Of a stretch of 64,000 bases of DNA, positions 1 to 8,626 are shown piece by piece; position 1 is the first letter of the stretch; each line of letters starts with the position of its first letter. Under the pieces are notes generated by a model. It searched no databases. It had not been told where the DNA came from and saw only the letters and a program-made list of their open reading frames with translations. The position numbers were made by a program, and so were the translations under genes. The stretch is from Knoellia subterranea KCTC 19937 (GTDB taxonomy: Bacteria > Actinomycetota > Actinomycetes > Actinomycetales > Dermatophilaceae), in NCBI RefSeq assembly GCF_000768685.1, contig NZ_AVPK01000002.1, forward strand, positions 248,001 through 312,000, given 5' to 3'.

Positions 1-465
1 CTTCGCCGACTCGGAGTGCTCGTGGACGACTGGAGCGACCGGCGGCGCGGGACGAGCGGCCATCTTCGAGGCCAGCGCGGCAGGAGAGGGGACCGCCGGC
101 ATCGGCTTGGGAGCAGCAGCAGGTGCCGGGACAGCAGGTGCCTCGGGCGCGCTCTCGTCGACCACCGGGGCTTCCTCGGGGGCGCTCTCCTCGACGACGG
201 GTGCGTCCTCGACGCCGGGTGCGTCCTCGGTGACCGACGCGTCGACGGCGACTTCCTCCACGGCAGGAGCTTCCTCCGCGACAGCGGCCTCCTCGGCGAC
301 CGGGGCTTGCTCGGTGACCTCTTCGGCCGATGCCTGGGGGGCTTCCTCGGCGCCCGGGGTCTGCGGCGTGACCTCTTCGTTCACCTCCGCGGCGGGCGTC
401 TCCTGCGGGGTGGCGGCCTCCACGGGCTCGTCCGCCGGGGTGGTGCTGGTCGTCTCGTCGCTCAC
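1..465 (-). CDS. Acidic Ala/Pro/Glu-rich protein N-terminus (partial; possibly a DUF349 protein)
   Basis: An open frame runs on the minus strand from a GTG at 465 off the left edge with no stop (155 codons visible). It opens VSDETTSTTPADEP and continues as a low-complexity stretch rich in Glu, Ala, Pro and Val (EEAPVVEES-type repeats), becoming basic and proline-rich near the edge (AALASKMAARPAPP). Its GTG overlaps the stop of the upstream cyclophilin gene as GTGA, so the two are probably translationally coupled. No catalytic domain is visible. In related actinobacteria the gene after this cyclophilin often encodes a DUF349 coiled-coil protein with just such an acidic N-terminus. That identity is an inference from neighbourhood only. 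Confidence 0.6.
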   Translation of the reverse strand, partial: MSDETTSTTPADEPVEAATPQETPAAEVNEEVTPQTPGAEEAPQASAEEVTEQAPVAEEAAVAEEAPAVEEVAVDASVTEDAPGVEDAPVVEESAPEEAPVVDESAPEAPAVPAPAAAPKPMPAVPSPAALASKMAARPAPPVAPVVHEHSESAK

Positions 466-1256
466 GGCTGTGCCTTCTTCTCAGTCACCGCAACCCGAAG
501 GATGCTGATGGGCGCGTTGGGGGCGCCGATGGTCTCCGACTCGCCGCCGGGCTGGACACCCTGTGCAGCGACCTTGTCGACGATATCCAAACCCTTGGTC
601 ACCGTGCCGAAGATCGTGTAGCCATTCGGGTCCGGGAGGGAGGTCTCGCCGTTGATGATGAAGAACTGACCGCCGTTGCCGGCCTTCGGATCGCTGGTGC
701 GCGCCATCGCGACCGCCCCGCGGGGGTACTTGCCGTCCGTCGGGGCGTTCTCGACGCCGAACCCATAGCCGGGGCTGTCATCGCCAGCTCCCGAGGGCGA
801 GCCGCACTGGAGCAGCTTGAAGCCGTCAGCGACTCCGAGCCGGTGGCACGGAGAGTTGAGCCAGTAGTCGGCGCGTGCCAGCTGCACGAACGACGCGACT
901 GCCTGGGGTGCCTTGGCGCCGTCGAGGTCCATGACGATGTCCCCGCAGTTCGTCGTCAGCGTCGCCGTCCACGTCGCGCCCTTGGCCGTCGCCTTGTCGG
1001 GCAGCTCGAGCTTGGCCGACGTCCCGAGCGGCTGGGGCGGCTGCTCGCACCCGGCGGCGGTCAGCTGCGGCTTGGCCGGCTCCTCGGGCTTGAGGGCAAC
1101 GGCCAAGCCGCCGACGAGCGCAGCCACGACGATGGCGGTGCCGGCGATGGCCGCGATGCGCTTGGTGCGGGCGCGGTTCTCCGCCCGTGCGGCCTGTGTC
1201 GCCTGCTGCTTTTCCCAGCGACGACGGGCCCGGTCGCGTTCCTGCTTCTTGGTCAC
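462..1256 (-). CDS. Membrane-anchored cyclophilin-type peptidyl-prolyl cis-trans isomerase
   Basis: Predicted to catalyse proline cis-trans isomerisation outside the membrane. The 264-residue protein starts (GTG) with a very basic cytoplasmic tail (MTKKQERDRARRRWEKQ), then one transmembrane segment near residues 34-55 (IAAIAGTAIVVAALVGG). A cyclophilin domain follows from about residue 95 to the end. Family hallmarks seen are TTNCGDIVMDLD, SPCHRLG, RGAVAMAR, GGQFFIING and YTIFGTVTKG. The cytoplasmic-tail/TM/cyclophilin plan is usual for actinobacterial PpiB-like proteins. The gene is divergent from the hydrolase at 1314, with about 57 bp between them, and is followed by an overlapping acidic protein gene. 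The substrate is unknown. Confidence 0.9.
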   Translation of the reverse strand: MTKKQERDRARRRWEKQQATQAARAENRARTKRIAAIAGTAIVVAALVGGLAVALKPEEPAKPQLTAAGCEQPPQPLGTSAKLELPDKATAKGATWTATLTTNCGDIVMDLDGAKAPQAVASFVQLARADYWLNSPCHRLGVADGFKLLQCGSPSGAGDDSPGYGFGVENAPTDGKYPRGAVAMARTSDPKAGNGGQFFIINGETSLPDPNGYTIFGTVTKGLDIVDKVAAQGVQPGGESETIGAPNAPISILRVAVTEKKAQP

Positions 1257-1313
1257 GCGGCTGAGTCTAGGGAGCGTGTATGCCGTGTGCTCACCCGACT
1301 AGGGTTGGTCACC

Positions 1314-2015
1314 GTGTTGACCATCGCCTTTCCCGCCGCAGCGTTCGGCACCAACTGCTACGTCCTCGCCCAGGGGGAGGGGGAGGAGTGCGTCGTCGTC
1401 GACCCCGGCATCGGGATCGAGGAGACGCTGCGGGAGGTGCTCACCCAGCACCGGCTCAAGCCGTCGGCCGTGCTGCTCACTCACGGGCACATCGACCACG
1501 TCTATTCGGTGACGCCGGTCTGCGGAGGCGACACCGCGGCATACATTCATTCGGATGACCGCTATCGGCTCACCGACCCGCTCGGGTCCGCCAGCCCGGG
1601 GATCGTCGGGATGCTTGAGCAGCAGTTCGGGAGCAAGGCGACGTGGCGCGAACCCGAGACGGTCGTTGAGATCACGGACCGCCAGGCGCTCACGGTCGCG
1701 GGACTGGACCTCGAGGTTCTTCACGCGCCGGGCCACACCGAAGGTTCCGCGATGTTCGGAATCGGGCTGCTCCCCGAGGGCGTGCGTGCGCCCGAGGAAC
1801 TCGACCGGACGATGATCACGGGCGACGTCCTCTTCGCCGGATCGATCGGCCGCACCGACCTGCCCGGTGGCAGCCACGACGCGATGCAGCGCTCGTTGCG
1901 GGACGTCGTCCTCCCGCGCCCCGACTCCACCCTCGTGCTCCCCGGGCACGGCCCCGCGACCACGATGCGGCACGAACGGACCACCAACCCCTACCTGCAA
2001 GGATTGACCGCGTGA
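1314..2015 (+). CDS. Metallo-beta-lactamase-fold hydrolase (glyoxalase II-like)
   Basis: A 233-residue protein of the metallo-beta-lactamase superfamily. The metal-binding motif LTHGHIDHVYS (HxHxDH) lies near residues 57-67, the next ligand in APGHTEGSAMFG, the bridging Asp in TGDVLF, and the last His in LPGHGPATTM close to the C-terminus. This pattern fits hydroxyacylglutathione hydrolase-like thioester hydrolases that bind two metals. The GTG at 1314 is chosen because it opens directly into the first strand (VLTIAFPAAAFGTNCYVL); longer upstream extensions run antisense through the cyclophilin gene. Its stop overlaps the hisS start by 4 bp, an association often seen in actinobacteria. The substrate cannot be told from sequence. 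Confidence 0.88.
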   Translation: MLTIAFPAAAFGTNCYVLAQGEGEECVVVDPGIGIEETLREVLTQHRLKPSAVLLTHGHIDHVYSVTPVCGGDTAAYIHSDDRYRLTDPLGSASPGIVGMLEQQFGSKATWREPETVVEITDRQALTVAGLDLEVLHAPGHTEGSAMFGIGLLPEGVRAPEELDRTMITGDVLFAGSIGRTDLPGGSHDAMQRSLRDVVLPRPDSTLVLPGHGPATTMRHERTTNPYLQGLTA

Positions 2016-3364
2016 AGGTCACCAAACTCAGCGGCTTCCCCGAGTACCTCCCGGCCGAGCGGATCGTCGAGCAGCACTTCCTCGATGTCATCCGCCGCAC
2101 CTTCGAGCTGCACGGGTTCACCTCGCTGGAGACCCGCGCGGTCGAGCCGGTCGATCGGTTGCTCGGAAAGGGCGGCGACGCCGACAAGGAGATCTACGGC
2201 GTCACCCGTCTCGCGGACCGTGGCGCCGAGACGTCGTCACGTGAGCCGGACCTCGGTCTGCACTTCGACCTCACCGTGCCGTTCGCCCGCTTCGTCCTGG
2301 AGAACGCGGGCAAGCTGACCTTCCCGTACCGCCGCTACCAGATCCAGAAGGTCTGGCGCGGTGAGCGGCCGCAGGAGGGGCGCTACCGCGAGTTCACCCA
2401 GGCCGACATCGACGTCGTAGACGTCGGCGAGCTCGCGCCGCACTTCGAGGCGGAGATGCCCCTGGTCATCGCCGAGATCTTCGCGCAGCTGCCGATCGGT
2501 CGGATGACGATCCAGGTCAACAACCGCAAGATCCCCGAGGGCTTCTATCAGGGCATCGGCATCGCACCCGAGGACGTCGCGGGCACTCTGCGGATCATCG
2601 ACAAGCTCGACAAGATCGGACCCGACAAAGTCCGGGCCCTGCTCGTCGAGGCGGGCCGGAGCACCGAGCAGGCCGACCAGTGCCTCGCCCTGGCCGCCAT
2701 TCGCACCGAGGACCTGTCCTTCGTCGAGCGGGTGCGCGGGTTGGGCGTCGAGCACCCGCTGCTGGACGAAGGGCTCGAGGCCCTCGCCGCCGTGATCACG
2801 GCAGGACTCGACAACGCACCCGGGGCGATGGTGGCCGACCTCAAGATCGCGCGAGGCCTCGACTACTACACGGGCACCGTCTACGAGACGCAGCTCGAGG
2901 GCTACGAGTCATGGGGTTCGTTCTGTTCCGGCGGGCGCTACGACGCGCTCGCCAGCGACGGCAGGACGACCTATCCCGGTGTCGGCATCTCGATCGGCGT
3001 CTCCCGACTGCTCGGCCTCCTTCTCGGCAAGGGGCTGGTCACGGCGTCCCGCGCCACCCCGGCCGCCGTGCTCGTCGCCGTCGTCGAGGAGGACTCGCGA
3101 GCGGCGTCGACGTCCGTGGCCCGCGCGCTGCGTTCGCGGGGGATTCCCTGTGAGGTTGCGCCGTCCGCCGCGAAGTTCGGCAAGCAGATCCGCTACGCCG
3201 ACCGGCGCGGCATACCTTTCGTCTGGTTCCCCGGCGAAGGCGACGTCTCGCACCAGGTCAAGGACATCCGGTCCGGTGAGCAGGTCGATGTCGACGTCGA
3301 CACCTGGGCTCCGCCGACAGAGGACCTCAAGCCGTCCGTGGTGGCTTCAAACCCGAATCCCTGA
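2012..3364 (+). CDS. hisS: Histidyl-tRNA synthetase
   Basis: Charges tRNA-His with histidine; cytosolic class II aminoacyl-tRNA synthetase. The 450-residue length is normal for the family. Visible signatures are the class II core HFDLTVPFARF (about 84-94), motif 2 RGERPQEGRYREF (116-128), the histidine-specific GLDYYTGTVYE near 282-292, and GGRYDAL shortly after. The C-terminal anticodon-binding domain follows (VLVAVVEEDS, then PCEVAPSAAKFGKQIRYADRRG). It starts with GTG overlapping the stop of the hydrolase gene (GTGA), indicating translational coupling. Its 3' end overlaps the convergent gene at 3327 by 38 bp, so the two transcripts are antisense there. Confidence 0.97.
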   Translation: MKVTKLSGFPEYLPAERIVEQHFLDVIRRTFELHGFTSLETRAVEPVDRLLGKGGDADKEIYGVTRLADRGAETSSREPDLGLHFDLTVPFARFVLENAGKLTFPYRRYQIQKVWRGERPQEGRYREFTQADIDVVDVGELAPHFEAEMPLVIAEIFAQLPIGRMTIQVNNRKIPEGFYQGIGIAPEDVAGTLRIIDKLDKIGPDKVRALLVEAGRSTEQADQCLALAAIRTEDLSFVERVRGLGVEHPLLDEGLEALAAVITAGLDNAPGAMVADLKIARGLDYYTGTVYETQLEGYESWGSFCSGGRYDALASDGRTTYPGVGISIGVSRLLGLLLGKGLVTASRATPAAVLVAVVEEDSRAASTSVARALRSRGIPCEVAPSAAKFGKQIRYADRRGIPFVWFPGEGDVSHQVKDIRSGEQVDVDVDTWAPPTEDLKPSVVASNPNP

Positions 3365-3938
3365 GTTCGAGCACGGCCAGGGCACGGATCGTCTCGAGGT
3401 CTCCCCGACGCCACGCCCCGCTCGGGTCGGCGGACACCGCGGCCAGGGCCGCCATCGGCTGATTCGCCATGGCTCGCAGGGCGAAGAGGTCGAGGTCCTG
3501 GTCAGCGTCGATGAACCGTTGCGCTGCTGTGGCACGACGCACGAAGCGGCCCCGGGCCCACAGCCACCACGCCCCGATGATGAGGATTGGAACGAGCGCC
3601 GTCGTCCAACCGATGAGAAGCGCGAACTTCTCGACGGCGTGGACGAGGTTGGTGCCCGCGGACTCGATGTCGGTGCCGGCCTCGGCAGCCGAGCGGAAGG
3701 GGCCTGCGACCCTGTCGTCGAGCACGGGGAGGTTGTCGACGCCGTCTCCGGCCGCGTTGAGCTTGTCGCGGAAGCCGACCCCGGCGCCCTGGAGCTGGCG
3801 GCCGGGCTCGGCCAACTCCATCGTCACCTCGTGGACGCGGCGCCCGACCCACGCCCACAGGGCGATCCAGGCGACGAAGCCGAGGTCGGCGAGGATCTGG
3901 ACGAGTCGTCGTCCGGGCAGGTCTGCATAGAGCTTCAC
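3327..3938 (-). CDS. Hypothetical two-TM membrane protein
   Basis: Family not recognised. The protein (about 203 residues from the preferred start) has one membrane segment near the N-terminus (ILADLGFVAWIALWAWVG) and a second near residues 105-128 (FALLIGWTTALVPILIIG). Between them lies an extracytoplasmic, amphipathic stretch of about 75 residues. A cytoplasmic tail follows (RRATAAQRFIDADQDLDLFALRAMANQPM). The GTG at 3938 is preferred over an upstream start at 3965 because AGGA sits a few bases before it and the MKLYADLPGRR opening reads straight into the first helix. It converges on hisS with a 38-bp tail-to-tail overlap. No regulatory or enzymatic motif is visible. Confidence 0.7.
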   Translation of the reverse strand: MKLYADLPGRRLVQILADLGFVAWIALWAWVGRRVHEVTMELAEPGRQLQGAGVGFRDKLNAAGDGVDNLPVLDDRVAGPFRSAAEAGTDIESAGTNLVHAVEKFALLIGWTTALVPILIIGAWWLWARGRFVRRATAAQRFIDADQDLDLFALRAMANQPMAALAAVSADPSGAWRRGDLETIRALAVLELRDSGLKPPRTA

Positions 3939-3996
3939 GAGTCCTAGAATCGCACTGCGGCACACCCACCGCAGATCACGACGAAGGAGTCACCCG

Positions 3997-5112
3997 GTGC
4001 GCATCGGCATTCCCAGCGAGGTCAAGAACAACGAGTTCCGGGTGGGCATCACTCCGGTGGGCGTCCACGAGCTGGTGCAGAACGGACACGACGTGCTCAT
4101 CCAGAAGGGCGCCGGTCTCGGTTCGTCCATCACCGACGACGAGTTCACCTCGCAGGGTGCGCGCATTCTCGACTCCGCCGACGACGTGTGGGGCGAGGTC
4201 GAGATGGTCATGAAGGTCAAGGAGCCCATCGCGGAGGAGTACCACCGGCTCCGCGATGACCTCACGCTCTTCACCTACCTCCACCTGGCTGCCGACGAGG
4301 CACTCACCAAGGAGCTCGTGGCCCGGCGGACCACGTCGATCGCCTACGAAACCGTCCAGCTCCCGTCCGGCCTGCTGCCGCTGCTCTACCCGATGTCCGA
4401 AGTGGCGGGCTGTCTCGCTCCGCAGGTCGGTGCCTACGCGCTGACCCGGCCGCAGGGCGGTCGAGGCGTCCTCATGGGTGGCGTGGGCGGCGTGGCAAAT
4501 GCCAAGGTCGTCATCATCGGTGCCGGCGTGTCCGGCCAGAACGCCGCGAACATCGCGCTCGGCATGGGTGCCGACGTCACGCTCCTCGACACCGACCTGG
4601 ACAAGCTCCGGATGAGCTTCTGGCGCTACAACAACCGCGTCCACGGGCTCGCCTCGTCGGCGCTGGCGATCCGGCAGCAGGTGATGGAGGCCGACATGGT
4701 CATCGGCGCCGTGCTCATCCCCGGGGCCAAGGCCCCCACGCTCGTCTCCAACGAACTCGTCTCGCAGATGAAGCCGGGCTCGGTGCTCGTCGACATCGCC
4801 GTCGACCAAGGAGGGTGCTTCGAGGACACGCACGCCACGACGCACGCCGATCCCACCTACGAAGTGCACAACTCTGTCTTCTACTGCGTCGCCAACATGC
4901 CCGGAGCGGTCCCCAACACCTCCACGTGGGCCCTGACCAACGCCACGCTTCCGTATGCCGTCCGCCTCGCGAACCGCGGTTGGCTCGAGGCCTCGCGCGC
5001 AGACCAGTCACTGGCCCTAGGACTCAACACCCACGCCGGCGACATCGTCTGTGCACCCGTTGCCGAGGCGCACGGACTCGAGTCCCGCGATCTCGCAGAG
5101 GTGCTCGCCTGA
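3997..5112 (+). CDS. ald: Alanine dehydrogenase
   Basis: Catalyses reversible oxidative deamination of L-alanine to pyruvate and ammonia with NAD; cytosolic, usually a hexamer. The 371-residue length is standard. The N-terminal half carries [17 protein letters not shown], the substrate-binding lysine in [12 protein letters not shown] (about 74) and the catalytic histidine in [12 protein letters not shown] (about 96). The NAD-binding Rossmann motif [18 protein letters not shown] begins near residue 173. It starts with GTG preceded by GAAGGAG. The xerD frame begins around its stop codon, so the two may be cotranscribed although their functions are unrelated. Confidence 0.96.
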   Translation: MRIGIPSEVKNNEFRVGITPVGVHELVQNGHDVLIQKGAGLGSSITDDEFTSQGARILDSADDVWGEVEMVMKVKEPIAEEYHRLRDDLTLFTYLHLAADEALTKELVARRTTSIAYETVQLPSGLLPLLYPMSEVAGCLAPQVGAYALTRPQGGRGVLMGGVGGVANAKVVIIGAGVSGQNAANIALGMGADVTLLDTDLDKLRMSFWRYNNRVHGLASSALAIRQQVMEADMVIGAVLIPGAKAPTLVSNELVSQMKPGSVLVDIAVDQGGCFEDTHATTHADPTYEVHNSVFYCVANMPGAVPNTSTWALTNATLPYAVRLANRGWLEASRADQSLALGLNTHAGDIVCAPVAEAHGLESRDLAEVLA

Positions 5113-5129
5113 GCGCGGTCGAGCGCTCG

Positions 5130-6029
5130 GTGCGGTCGTGGCTGACCCACCTCGACGTCGAGCGCGGGTTGTCGGCCAACACGCTCAAGGCGTACCGGCG
5201 AGACCTCGGCCGTTGGACGGCATACCTCACCGCCGTTGGGATCGACGATCCCGGCAAGGTGACCGAGAAGGACGTCAGCGGATTCCTCGCGCACCTGCGT
5301 GAGGGGGACGACGCGCACCCGGCCCTGGCCGCAAACTCGGCGGCCCGCACCCTGGTCGCCGTCCGGGGCCTGCACAAGTTCCTCGCCCTCGAGGGAGACC
5401 TCGAGGTCGATCCTGCCGCGGCCGTCAGCCCGCCACCTCCGCCGTCGCGACTGCCCAAGGCCATCAGCGTGGGGGAGGTGGAGCGGCTCCTCGACGCGGC
5501 CGCCGTAGGGGACACGCCGGCCAGCCTGCGCGACAAGGCCCTCCTTGAGCTCCTCTACGGCACCGGCGCACGCATCTCGGAGGCCGTCGGCCTCGACATC
5601 GACGACGTCGATACCGAGGCGGGCGTCGTGCGGCTCGAGGGCAAGGGTGGAAAGCAGCGACTCGTGCCCCTCGGGTCGTTCGCCCGCGAGTCCCTGACGG
5701 CCTATCTCGTCAGGGGGCGCGCGACGTTTGCGGCCAAGGGCCGAGGAACTCCGGCGATCTTCCTCAACCAACGCGGGTCCCGACTGTCGCGGCAGAGTGC
5801 GTGGTCGATCCTGCGGGCTGCGGCTGAGCGCGCGCACCTCGACGGACACCTCTCGCCGCACACGCTGCGCCACTCGTTCGCCACCCACCTGTTGGAGGGT
5901 GGGGCGGACGTGCGCGTCGTCCAGGAGCTCCTCGGGCACGCGTCGGTGACGACGACGCAGGTCTACACGCTCGTCACGGTGCAGCAATTGCGCGAGGTCT
6001 ATGCCCAAAGTCATCCGCGTGCGCGCTGA
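5130..6029 (+). CDS. xerD: Site-specific tyrosine recombinase XerD
   Basis: Resolves chromosome dimers at dif together with XerC under FtsK control. An N-terminal SAM-like core-binding domain ([20 protein letters not shown]) precedes the catalytic domain. The active-site set is complete: Arg in [10 protein letters not shown] (about 147), Lys in EGKGGKQRL (about 172), [12 protein letters not shown] (243-254), LGHAS (267-271) and the nucleophile Tyr in TTQVYTLV (about 277). From GTG 5130 the product has 299 residues, the usual XerD length. A CTG at 5109 overlapping the ald stop could add seven residues. Its likely substrate, dif, lies in this window at 37554. It is followed by a parA-scpAB segregation cluster. 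Confidence 0.93.
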   Translation: MRSWLTHLDVERGLSANTLKAYRRDLGRWTAYLTAVGIDDPGKVTEKDVSGFLAHLREGDDAHPALAANSAARTLVAVRGLHKFLALEGDLEVDPAAAVSPPPPPSRLPKAISVGEVERLLDAAAVGDTPASLRDKALLELLYGTGARISEAVGLDIDDVDTEAGVVRLEGKGGKQRLVPLGSFARESLTAYLVRGRATFAAKGRGTPAIFLNQRGSRLSRQSAWSILRAAAERAHLDGHLSPHTLRHSFATHLLEGGADVRVVQELLGHASVTTTQVYTLVTVQQLREVYAQSHPRAR

Positions 6030-6086
6030 TAGTGTCGTGGCGATCAGCGGGACGCTGACCGCCTGCACGCCAGTTCCGGGAGAGAG

Positions 6087-7049
6087 ATGGATTCGTCGAA
6101 CATCGAGGCCGTGGTGACCACTGTGTCTGATTTCAACGCAGCGGATGAGCCCACCGAATCCACGAGCCGACACGGACACCTGCCCGGAACCGAGGATGCT
6201 GGCGAGGGCCAGCTCGGTCCGACCGGTCGTCCCATGCCGTCCTTCCCCGAGCCGGCCCCTTTGACCGGCCACGGCCCGGCGCGCGTCATCGCCATGTGCA
6301 ACCAGAAGGGCGGCGTCGGCAAGACGACGACGACGATCAACCTCGGGGCCGCTCTGGCGGAGTACGGCCGCAAGGTGCTGCTCGTCGACTTCGACCCTCA
6401 GGGCGCGCTGTCCGTGGGTCTGGGCATCCCGACCCACCAGCTCGACGTCACCGTCTACAACCTGCTCACCGAGCGTGGCCACGACGTGCGCGACGTCGTG
6501 CAACACACCAAGGTCGAGGGTCTCGACGTCCTCCCGGCCAACATCGACCTGTCCGCGGCCGAGGTGCAGCTCGTCGGGGAGGTGGCTCGAGAGCAGATCC
6601 TCAGCCGCGTCCTGCGCCCGATCCTCGACGACTACGACGTCATCCTCATCGACTGCCAGCCGTCGTTGGGCCTGCTCACCGTCAATGCCCTCACTGCGGC
6701 GCACGGTGTGCTCATCCCGCTCGAGTGCGAGTTCTTCGCCATGCGTGGTGTGGCCCTGCTCGTCGAGACGATCGAGAAGATCATCGACCGGCTCAACCCG
6801 CGCCTCGAGATCGACGGCATCCTCGCGACGATGTACGACGGGCGCACCCTCCACTCGCGCGAGGTCGTCGCGAGCGTCGTCGAGCACTTCGGCGACCGGG
6901 TCTTCCACACGGTCATCAGCCGCACGGTGAAGTTCCCCGACGCGTCTCTGGCAGCGGAGCCGATCACCACCTACGAATCGACCCACAAGGGGGCCGGCGC
7001 CTACCGCCAGCTGGCCAGGGAGCTCATCGCTCGTGGCGGGGCAGCGTGA
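6087..7049 (+). CDS. ParA-family chromosome-partitioning ATPase (scpAB-linked)
   Basis: A ParA/Soj-type deviant Walker ATPase of 320 residues. The first 65 residues are a disordered polar extension. The Walker A motif KGGVGKTTT is at about 74-82, the A' motif in VLLVDFDPQG, and the DNA-binding and dimer region in LIDCQPSLGLLTVNAL. It starts at an ATG after a purine-rich GGGAGAGAG ribosome site. A TAGTGT hexamer just after xerD could be its -10. It sits directly before scpA and scpB and overlaps scpA by up to 17 bp. This is the chromosomal parA-scpA-scpB-rluB order seen across actinobacteria, distinct from the origin-proximal parAB, and suggests a role in organising the nucleoid with the SMC-Scp complex. 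Confidence 0.9.
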   Translation: MDSSNIEAVVTTVSDFNAADEPTESTSRHGHLPGTEDAGEGQLGPTGRPMPSFPEPAPLTGHGPARVIAMCNQKGGVGKTTTTINLGAALAEYGRKVLLVDFDPQGALSVGLGIPTHQLDVTVYNLLTERGHDVRDVVQHTKVEGLDVLPANIDLSAAEVQLVGEVAREQILSRVLRPILDDYDVILIDCQPSLGLLTVNALTAAHGVLIPLECEFFAMRGVALLVETIEKIIDRLNPRLEIDGILATMYDGRTLHSREVVASVVEHFGDRVFHTVISRTVKFPDASLAAEPITTYESTHKGAGAYRQLARELIARGGAA

Positions 7050-7950
7050 CACGGTGACCGAGGCGCCCGGGGGTGTCATCACCCGCCGGGCAGCGTCGAC
7101 GGCCTTCGAGGTCCACCTCGAGAACTTCTCCGGCCCGTTCGACCTGCTCCTCGGTCTCATCTCGAAACACAAGCTCGACATCACCGAGGTCGCGCTGGCC
7201 AAGGTCACCGACGAGTTCATCGCGCACATCAAGGCCGGTCAGGAGGGGGCCGACGGCTGGGACCTCTCCCAGGCCTCGGAGTTCCTCCTCGTGGCCGCGA
7301 CCCTGCTCGACATCAAGGCGGCGCGACTGTTGCCGCAGGCAGGGCCCGAGGACGAGGAGGACCTCGCCCTCATCGAGGCGCGCGACCTGCTCTTCGCCCG
7401 GCTCCTGCAGTACCGCGCGTTCAAGGACATCGCCCGGACCTTCGACGAGCGGATGACCTCCGCCGGTCGGATGACGGCGCGGCAGGCCGGGATCGAGCCG
7501 CAGTTCGCCATGCTGCTGCCCGAACTCGTCATGACGATCACCCCGGAGCAGCTGGCGATGATCGCCGCCGCCGCGCTGACCCCCAAGGTGCCGGACACCG
7601 TCGGGCTCGGTCACCTGCACGCACCCGCCGTGAGCGTGCGCGAACAGGCGACGATCATCGGAGAGCGGCTGCGCCGCGACCGCGTGGCGTCGTTCCGCAA
7701 CCTCGTGCGTGATGCGGACAGCACCCTCGTCATCGTGGCCCGGTTCCTCGCGCTGCTCGAGCTCTTCCGCGAAGCCTCGATCACCTTCGAACAGGCCGAG
7801 GCACTGGGGGAGCTCACGGTCCGGTGGACCGGGTCAATGGACGGGGACATCGAGGTGACGGACGAGTTCGACGAGGGCGACGAGGATGGAGCCGCCGGTG
7901 ACACGAGCGCCGAGCCAACCACCGATCAGCGAGAGGCTGACCATGAGTGA
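7033..7950 (+). CDS. scpA: Segregation and condensation protein A
   Basis: Kleisin subunit that bridges the SMC heads in the SMC-ScpAB condensin. The N-terminal SMC-neck-binding region is conserved (FEVHLENFSGPFDLLLGLIS, then HKLDITEVALAKVTDEF), followed by SEFLLVAATLLDIKAARLLP. The C-terminal winged helix (LLELFREASITFEQAEALGELTVRW) binds the SMC cap. The acidic C-terminal tail is variable. Two GTG starts are possible: 7033, inside parA, or 7054, just past its stop; both precede the conserved region. The end overlaps scpB by 8 bp, so the two subunits are translationally coupled. Confidence 0.93.
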   Translation: MAGQRDTVTEAPGGVITRRAASTAFEVHLENFSGPFDLLLGLISKHKLDITEVALAKVTDEFIAHIKAGQEGADGWDLSQASEFLLVAATLLDIKAARLLPQAGPEDEEDLALIEARDLLFARLLQYRAFKDIARTFDERMTSAGRMTARQAGIEPQFAMLLPELVMTITPEQLAMIAAAALTPKVPDTVGLGHLHAPAVSVREQATIIGERLRRDRVASFRNLVRDADSTLVIVARFLALLELFREASITFEQAEALGELTVRWTGSMDGDIEVTDEFDEGDEDGAAGDTSAEPTTDQREADHE

Positions 7951-8626
7951 GACAGAGGTGACTGCGGTCGCCGACGACGCGAACACCGAGGATGACCTGC
8001 TCGAGGACGGGCCTGCCGACGAGGGCCTCGTCGAGGAGCCGCAGGACCAGCTCGCCTTCGACGTCAACGACTTCCCCGGTGGTCTGACCAGCGCCATCGA
8101 GGCGGTGCTCATGGTCGTCGAAGAGCCCGTGACCACACTCGAGCTCGCCTCGGCCCTCGAGATCCCCGTGCCTGACGTCGAGGAGGCCCTCGTCACCCTC
8201 GAGGCCGGCTATGCCGAACAACTGCGGGGCTTCACGCTGCGCGAGGTGGGTGGCGGCTGGCGCATCTACAGCCGCGCCGACTACGCACCGGTCGTCAGCA
8301 AGTTCATCCTCGCCGGACAGCAGGCCAAGCTCACCCAGGCCTCCCTGGAGACGCTGGCGGTCATCGCCTACCGACAGCCGGTCTCGCGGGCCCGGGTGTC
8401 GGCCGTCCGTGGCGTCAACGTCGACGGTGTCATCCGCACCCTCCTCACGCGTGGTCTCATCGAGGAGGTCGGCACCGACGAGGAGTCGACAGCGACGTTC
8501 TACGGCACGACCACCTACTTCCTCGAGCGACTGGGACTCCAGACCCTCGATGACCTGCCCGCCCTTGCTCCCTACCTTCCGGAGGTCGACGTGCTCGACG
8601 AGATCGCAGAGAGCGGTCGGGCATGA
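7943..8626 (+). CDS. scpB: Segregation and condensation protein B
   Basis: Winged-helix partner of ScpA in the SMC condensin. From ATG 7943 the product has 227 residues. An acidic 35-residue N-terminus precedes the two winged-helix domains (LTSAIEAVLMVVEEPVTTLELA, then SLETLAVIAYRQPVSRARV), with VRGVNVDGVIRTLLTRGLIEE near the centre. The acidic lead is typical of actinobacterial ScpB. A further in-frame start at 7886 would lie inside scpA and is unlikely. It overlaps scpA by 8 bp and rluB by 4 bp (ATGA), all one operon. Confidence 0.94.
   Translation: MSETEVTAVADDANTEDDLLEDGPADEGLVEEPQDQLAFDVNDFPGGLTSAIEAVLMVVEEPVTTLELASALEIPVPDVEEALVTLEAGYAEQLRGFTLREVGGGWRIYSRADYAPVVSKFILAGQQAKLTQASLETLAVIAYRQPVSRARVSAVRGVNVDGVIRTLLTRGLIEEVGTDEESTATFYGTTTYFLERLGLQTLDDLPALAPYLPEVDVLDEIAESGRA

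Noticed and set aside
4881-7232. Long open frame (783 codons) on the minus strand across xerD, parA and scpA
   Set aside because: It is the antisense shadow of three well-recognised plus-strand genes; the translation is Arg/Asp/Glu/His-rich low-quality sequence typical of high-GC antisense frames.
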